The position numbers and the translations under genes were made by a program. This document shows positions 60,897 through 64,000 of a stretch of 64,000 nucleotides of DNA, one piece after another (position 1 is the first letter of the stretch; the number at the start of each line of letters is the position of its first letter). Source of the DNA: Prorocentrum cordatum. Lineage: Eukaryota; Sar; Dinophyceae; Prorocentrales; Prorocentraceae. The stretch lies in contig CAUYUJ010004316.1 of NCBI GenBank assembly GCA_963575745.1, positions 1 to 64,000 on the forward strand, read 5' to 3'. Under the pieces are notes generated by a model that made no database searches, had not been told where the DNA came from, and saw only the letters and a list, made by a program, of their open reading frames with translations.

Positions 60897-62573
60897 TTAA
60901 ACTGGCGAGCGCCCCTTACACGACGCCCACGTTTCTATCTTGGACTTGGAGCTCTTCATCAGCTCCACAGTCAGTGGGCCCGCGCCACGGGCAGCCGACG
61001 GCGCCGACGACGCAGGCGTCGGCACGCCTGCTCCCTCCTCACCCCCCAAGCTAACGCCGAGCGCCTCGGCCACCGGGGGCGTCTTCATCTGGAGCCTCCC
61101 GCCCAGCGCCAGGACGGACTCCTGCAGCCATGGCTTCTGCCAGTGATACCGCGCGTCGTCGGGGAGGGGTGGCGCGGGCTGGAGGAGATAGAGGGGGTCG
61201 GCTGGAGCCGACATGCCCGCGTAAAGTCCTGGGCGATCTGGTCGAGGCTCGTGTAGTCATCGCCCGTGTACTCGATGCTCCCGCGCTCCGTCAGGAGCTT
61301 CGCGACCTTGCGGTCGAGCGACCCGATCGCCATTACCAAGTCCCGATCCTGTGGCGAGCATTACTAACACCTGGTTGCATGCGGGGAGGTCGGCTGCAGC
61401 CGACCACCCCTGAGGCATGACGCGGGCATGCGTGTGCTATGTAAGTTCGGCTGGATCCGTCCATCAGGCCGTCGGTCGCGTCGATCAGATCGCGCGCCCT
61501 GCTCATGAGCTTCTCGCCCGCGAGCAGCTCTGAGCGGATCTTCTGGTTACCGAGTGAGTTCACATGGGTCTCGAGCAGGAGGCTGCACCTGGAAAGCACA
61601 CGCATGAGAGACACCATCATCACACATTGGGGGGTGGGGGTGGAGGGGGCGTGCACCTGCCGTCTTTCGCAACGTGAGACGTCAGGTTCGCCTTGAGCAG
61701 CGCGTTGCACACGTACGGGATGGGATCCCTAGGGAACTTCTTAACCAACGTGTTGACTGCCGAGATGAATTCAGACCCCATGGTCTTGACGGTGCCAACA
61801 GTCACTTAAATATCGCCGCTGCAGCGGCGAATAGCGAGGGGGCGGGGGAAGGGGCGCGTGTCGGAACTGGCTACAGCCAGGTCTGTCAGCGCCGCAGCCT
61901 TGGTGTAGGCGTCCAGGTCCTTGAGGAGCTCGCCGTTGCCACCGCTCCCCTGCGCGTGCGCGAGCAGGTGGTGCAGCCATGCAGCGCACTGCGGCTGCTC
62001 CGCAGCAGCCGTCGCCACGATCGCCTCCTTGGGCGGCGTTGCGCCCGCGGCGTTGGCGATGTCGAATGCCTTCTGCATGCGCATCATCACCATGACCTCC
62101 GTCTTCTCCTCCTTCACGTCCAAGTTCAAGGCTTTCTGAACCCACTGCAGCGCGATGCTGCGATTGTCGACATCGTCGCCGTCGCCGCCGCCGTCCTCGT
62201 CGTCGTCGCGCGCGCGCGTTCGGCGGGGGGTCGGCGGCGCAGCTGCAGCTGGGCGGACGAAATCCACGAAGCCCGGCACGTGCACCTCCACCTGGTAGGA
62301 CACGACGGTCCACGTCAACCCTTGCTCGATCGCCTCGACGAAGGCGGGCTGTTCGTGGAACAGCTCCTTGTGCAGCCGACCTGACACGTCGGCTAACTCA
62401 CCCTCCTGGGTCTCGCACCCCGCGCCGACGGCGCGGAGGAACGCGTTGGTGTGGTTCCCACCAATCGCTAGGTACCTAACCCGATCTGAGGGCAGGCTAG
62501 GGATGCGCTGCCCCGGCCGCTGCACGAGCTCCTCGTTGAGTGCCAACGCGTGCTTCAGCGAGGCGGAGCCCAC
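60897..62573 (-). CDS. Hypothetical five-exon protein
   Basis: Exon 1 (62573 to about 61878): MGSASLKHALALNEELVQRP, AIGGNHTNAFLRAVGAG, GLTWTVVSYQVEVHVPGFVD, LLKDLDAYTKAAALTDLA. Exon 2 (about 61809-61657): TVGTVKTMGSEFISAVNTLV, CNALLKANLTSHVAKDGR. Exon 3 (61588 to about 61440): CSLLLETHVNSLGNQKIRSE, MSRARDLIDATDGLMDGSS. Exon 4 (about 61355-61217): VMAIGSLDRKVAKLLTERGS. Exon 5 (about 61174-60897): HWQKPWLQESVLALGGRLQM, LTVELMKSSKSKIETWA. The intron at 61589-61656 is a clean GT-AG intron joining K-D-G-R-C-S in frame. The other introns contain GC-rich palindromes. The TC tract sits just upstream. Best-supported spliced gene here; family unknown. Confidence 0.65.
61589..61656 (-). other. 68-bp GT-AG intron
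   Basis: The minus strand starts GTGCACGCCCCC and ends GTGTGCTTTCCAG. Excision joins GGCAG to GTGCAGC in frame. Confidence 0.75.
61810..61878 (-). other. Intron with 16-bp palindrome CGCCGCTGCAGCGGCG
   Basis: It begins around GGCTGTAGCCAG and ends just after the palindrome at TTTAAG; exons on both sides are protein-like. Exact junction ambiguous by a few bases. Confidence 0.55.
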
Positions 62574-62579
62574 TGGCGG

Positions 62580-62582
62580 TGC

Positions 62583-62614
<32 letters not shown>

Positions 62615-62639
62615 ATCCTCTCTCTATCTCTATATATCG

Positions 62640-62670
<31 letters not shown>

Positions 62671-62730
62671 TCTCTCTCTCTCTCTTTCTCTTTCTCTCTC
62701 TCTCTCTCTTTCTCTCCCTCTCTCTCTCTC

Positions 62731-62777
<47 letters not shown>
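62580..62777. repeat. (TC)n tract between divergent genes
   Basis: About 200 bp of nearly pure TC/CTCTCC. It lies between the start of the minus-strand gene (62573) and the plus-strand gene beyond 62930, so it may overlap a shared upstream region. Confidence 0.9.
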
Positions 62778-62778
<1 letters not shown>

Positions 62779-62975
62779 GTCTCGGCTCGAGAGTGCCCAG
62801 CACTCAGACCGCAGCCGCGACGCGAAGCGCCCCGCCTCGGAGTCAGACTCCCAGGCCTCGCGAGACCGGAGGGGTCCCAGCAGGACCCTACTGATTCGCG
62901 TCACCTCTTCCCAACCAGAGCGCCAGCCGCAATGGCCCCCAATGGGCCCCAAGCCGGAAGCCGGAGCGCCGTCGC

Positions 62976-64000
62976 TCTTCCAAGCAGCCGCCGAGCTCAC
63001 GTCCTGCAGCTGAAGGGTCCCTCCTCCAACGCAAGCAGGACTGCATTGCAGCTTTCAAGCAAGCGGGGTCTGACCGCCCCACGGCCGCATACAACGGGCT
63101 CGCCGAGCTGAACGCGGACGAGCTGCAGGCCACGTACGACATGCACAAGACCAACACAAAGAAGCTCGGCAGTGCCTTGATCCGCATGTGCGCCGCCAAC
63201 CAGATCAGCTACACGCTGGATCACCACCAGCGCAGCAAGCCTAAGCGCATTGGTGGTGACACAACACACCCACCAGCTGCGTCCGCACGTCTTCAGGCTG
63301 CGGACGCCCAATTCATTGCCTTGGACCCGGCCTTCTGGAAGGTCCCAGTCCTGGCCGAACCCACATCACTTGACGACGGCAAGACGTACAAGCCCAGTAT
63401 CAGCCTCCACGACTACGAGAGCGGTGAACGGCTGCTACAACACCACCTCGAGCAGGGTAAGCGCACCACGGGTCAGCTTGCGATTGCTGTCATGGGCCCA
63501 AAAAACGATAACTACGTCGGTACCGAGCTCGCCGTCCCCGTGCTGAAGCGTCACCCCAAGGCGCCCTAAAGTGGTCCACACGCACGTCCCCGTGACCGTG
63601 TACCAGCTGGGCACCAAGGAAGTCGCCTGCACGGAAAAAGTAGCCGTCGCCACCATCGATCCTGCCGACCACGTATGCTGGATTCGGGTGACCATACATG
63701 AAACCGAAGCCATCGCCGCAGTCCCCTCCATGCATCAGGCCTTCGAGGATCAGTTCTCGGGAGGTGCCCCCGTGAACGGTGGTCCACGCGCCAAGGGTCC
63801 TTTCCGAAGGGACCCGCTCCACAGGACAAGGCGCGCCAAAACCAAAAGCACAGGGAGTCCAAGAAAGACGCTCGCCGCCAGGAGCTCGATAGTCAGCTCC
63901 AGGACACCTTCAAGGCCCTCTTCCACGGCAACTTTAAAGCCGTCACCATCCTCGAACCCTGCAAAAGCCTAGGCAGGTTTGGATCGGGCGTCGGAAAGAG
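62976..64000 (+). CDS. Partial hypothetical protein, open to the right edge
   Basis: Protein-like from about 63009: EGSLLQRKQDCIAAFKQAGS, NADELQATYDMHKTNTKKLG, ALIRMCAANQISYTLDHHQR, FWKVPVLAEPTSLDDGKTYK. It then shifts near the TAA at 63565-63567 into VVHTHVPVTVYQLGTKEVAC and HVCWIRVTIHETEAIAAVPS, and shifts again near 63800 into QNQKHRESKKDARRQELDSQ, LQDTFKALFHGNFKAVTILE and runs off the end. The first Met in frame is at 63141, but protein character begins earlier, so the 5' end is uncertain. No family recognised; the basic helical C-terminal piece could bind nucleic acid. Confidence 0.45.

Overview
The window reads as nuclear DNA of a dinoflagellate. The best evidence is a near-complete genomic copy of the dinoflagellate spliced leader (1117-1142, with a 4-nt internal duplication) about 80 nt upstream of an ORF, a second strong copy at 30927-30953 and weaker ones upstream of other ORFs. 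Supporting traits are short minus-strand introns, Lys/Pro/Ala-rich proteins with KKPAAA or KRPAAA runs, an ISXO2-like transposase, an ORF family I associate with dinoflagellate genomes, and very heavy simple-sequence content. The AGGAGGCCC and GGGAGGGTGGCCC repeats make me think of a Prorocentrum-like genome, but that is only an impression. No rRNA, tRNA, CRISPR or organellar feature was recognised.

Layout. 1-3.3 kb: tandem duplication, then a putative retrogene with a lipidation-like N-terminus and leucine-rich repeats, ending in simple sequence and a 13-bp minisatellite. 3.3-14.1 kb: essentially gene-free. It is dominated by a giant imperfect palindrome (about 4.5-13.1 kb): GTCGTG/CACGAC tracts outside, NotI-containing 65/90-bp arrays inside, and a core of short palindromes near 8.67 kb. 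14.1-37.6 kb: a block of plus-strand, mostly intronless ORFs (16.0-35.7 kb), several with spliced-leader-like sequences upstream. It is flanked by minisatellite arrays (14.15-14.36 and 37.2-37.6 kb) whose AT-rich flanks are inverted relative to each other. 38.1-62.6 kb: a very GC-rich block of mostly minus-strand, intron-containing genes, with CTGCAG-centred palindromes inside the introns. 62.6-62.9 kb: a TC tract between head-to-head genes; a plus-strand gene runs off the right edge.

Gene content is mostly unrecognised. Identifiable items are the transposase (22.3-23.5 kb), a protein resembling the RapZ C-terminal domain (25.2-26.1 kb), two copies of a possibly transposon-derived family (33.7-35.7 kb plus, intronless; 40.6-38.2 kb minus, with introns), and several low-complexity or nuclear-looking proteins. 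Many frames carry single-base shifts at homopolymers, and four carry in-frame stops of all three kinds. These are therefore either decaying copies or uncorrected assembly indels, and sequence alone does not settle which. Exon limits on the minus strand are approximate unless stated.
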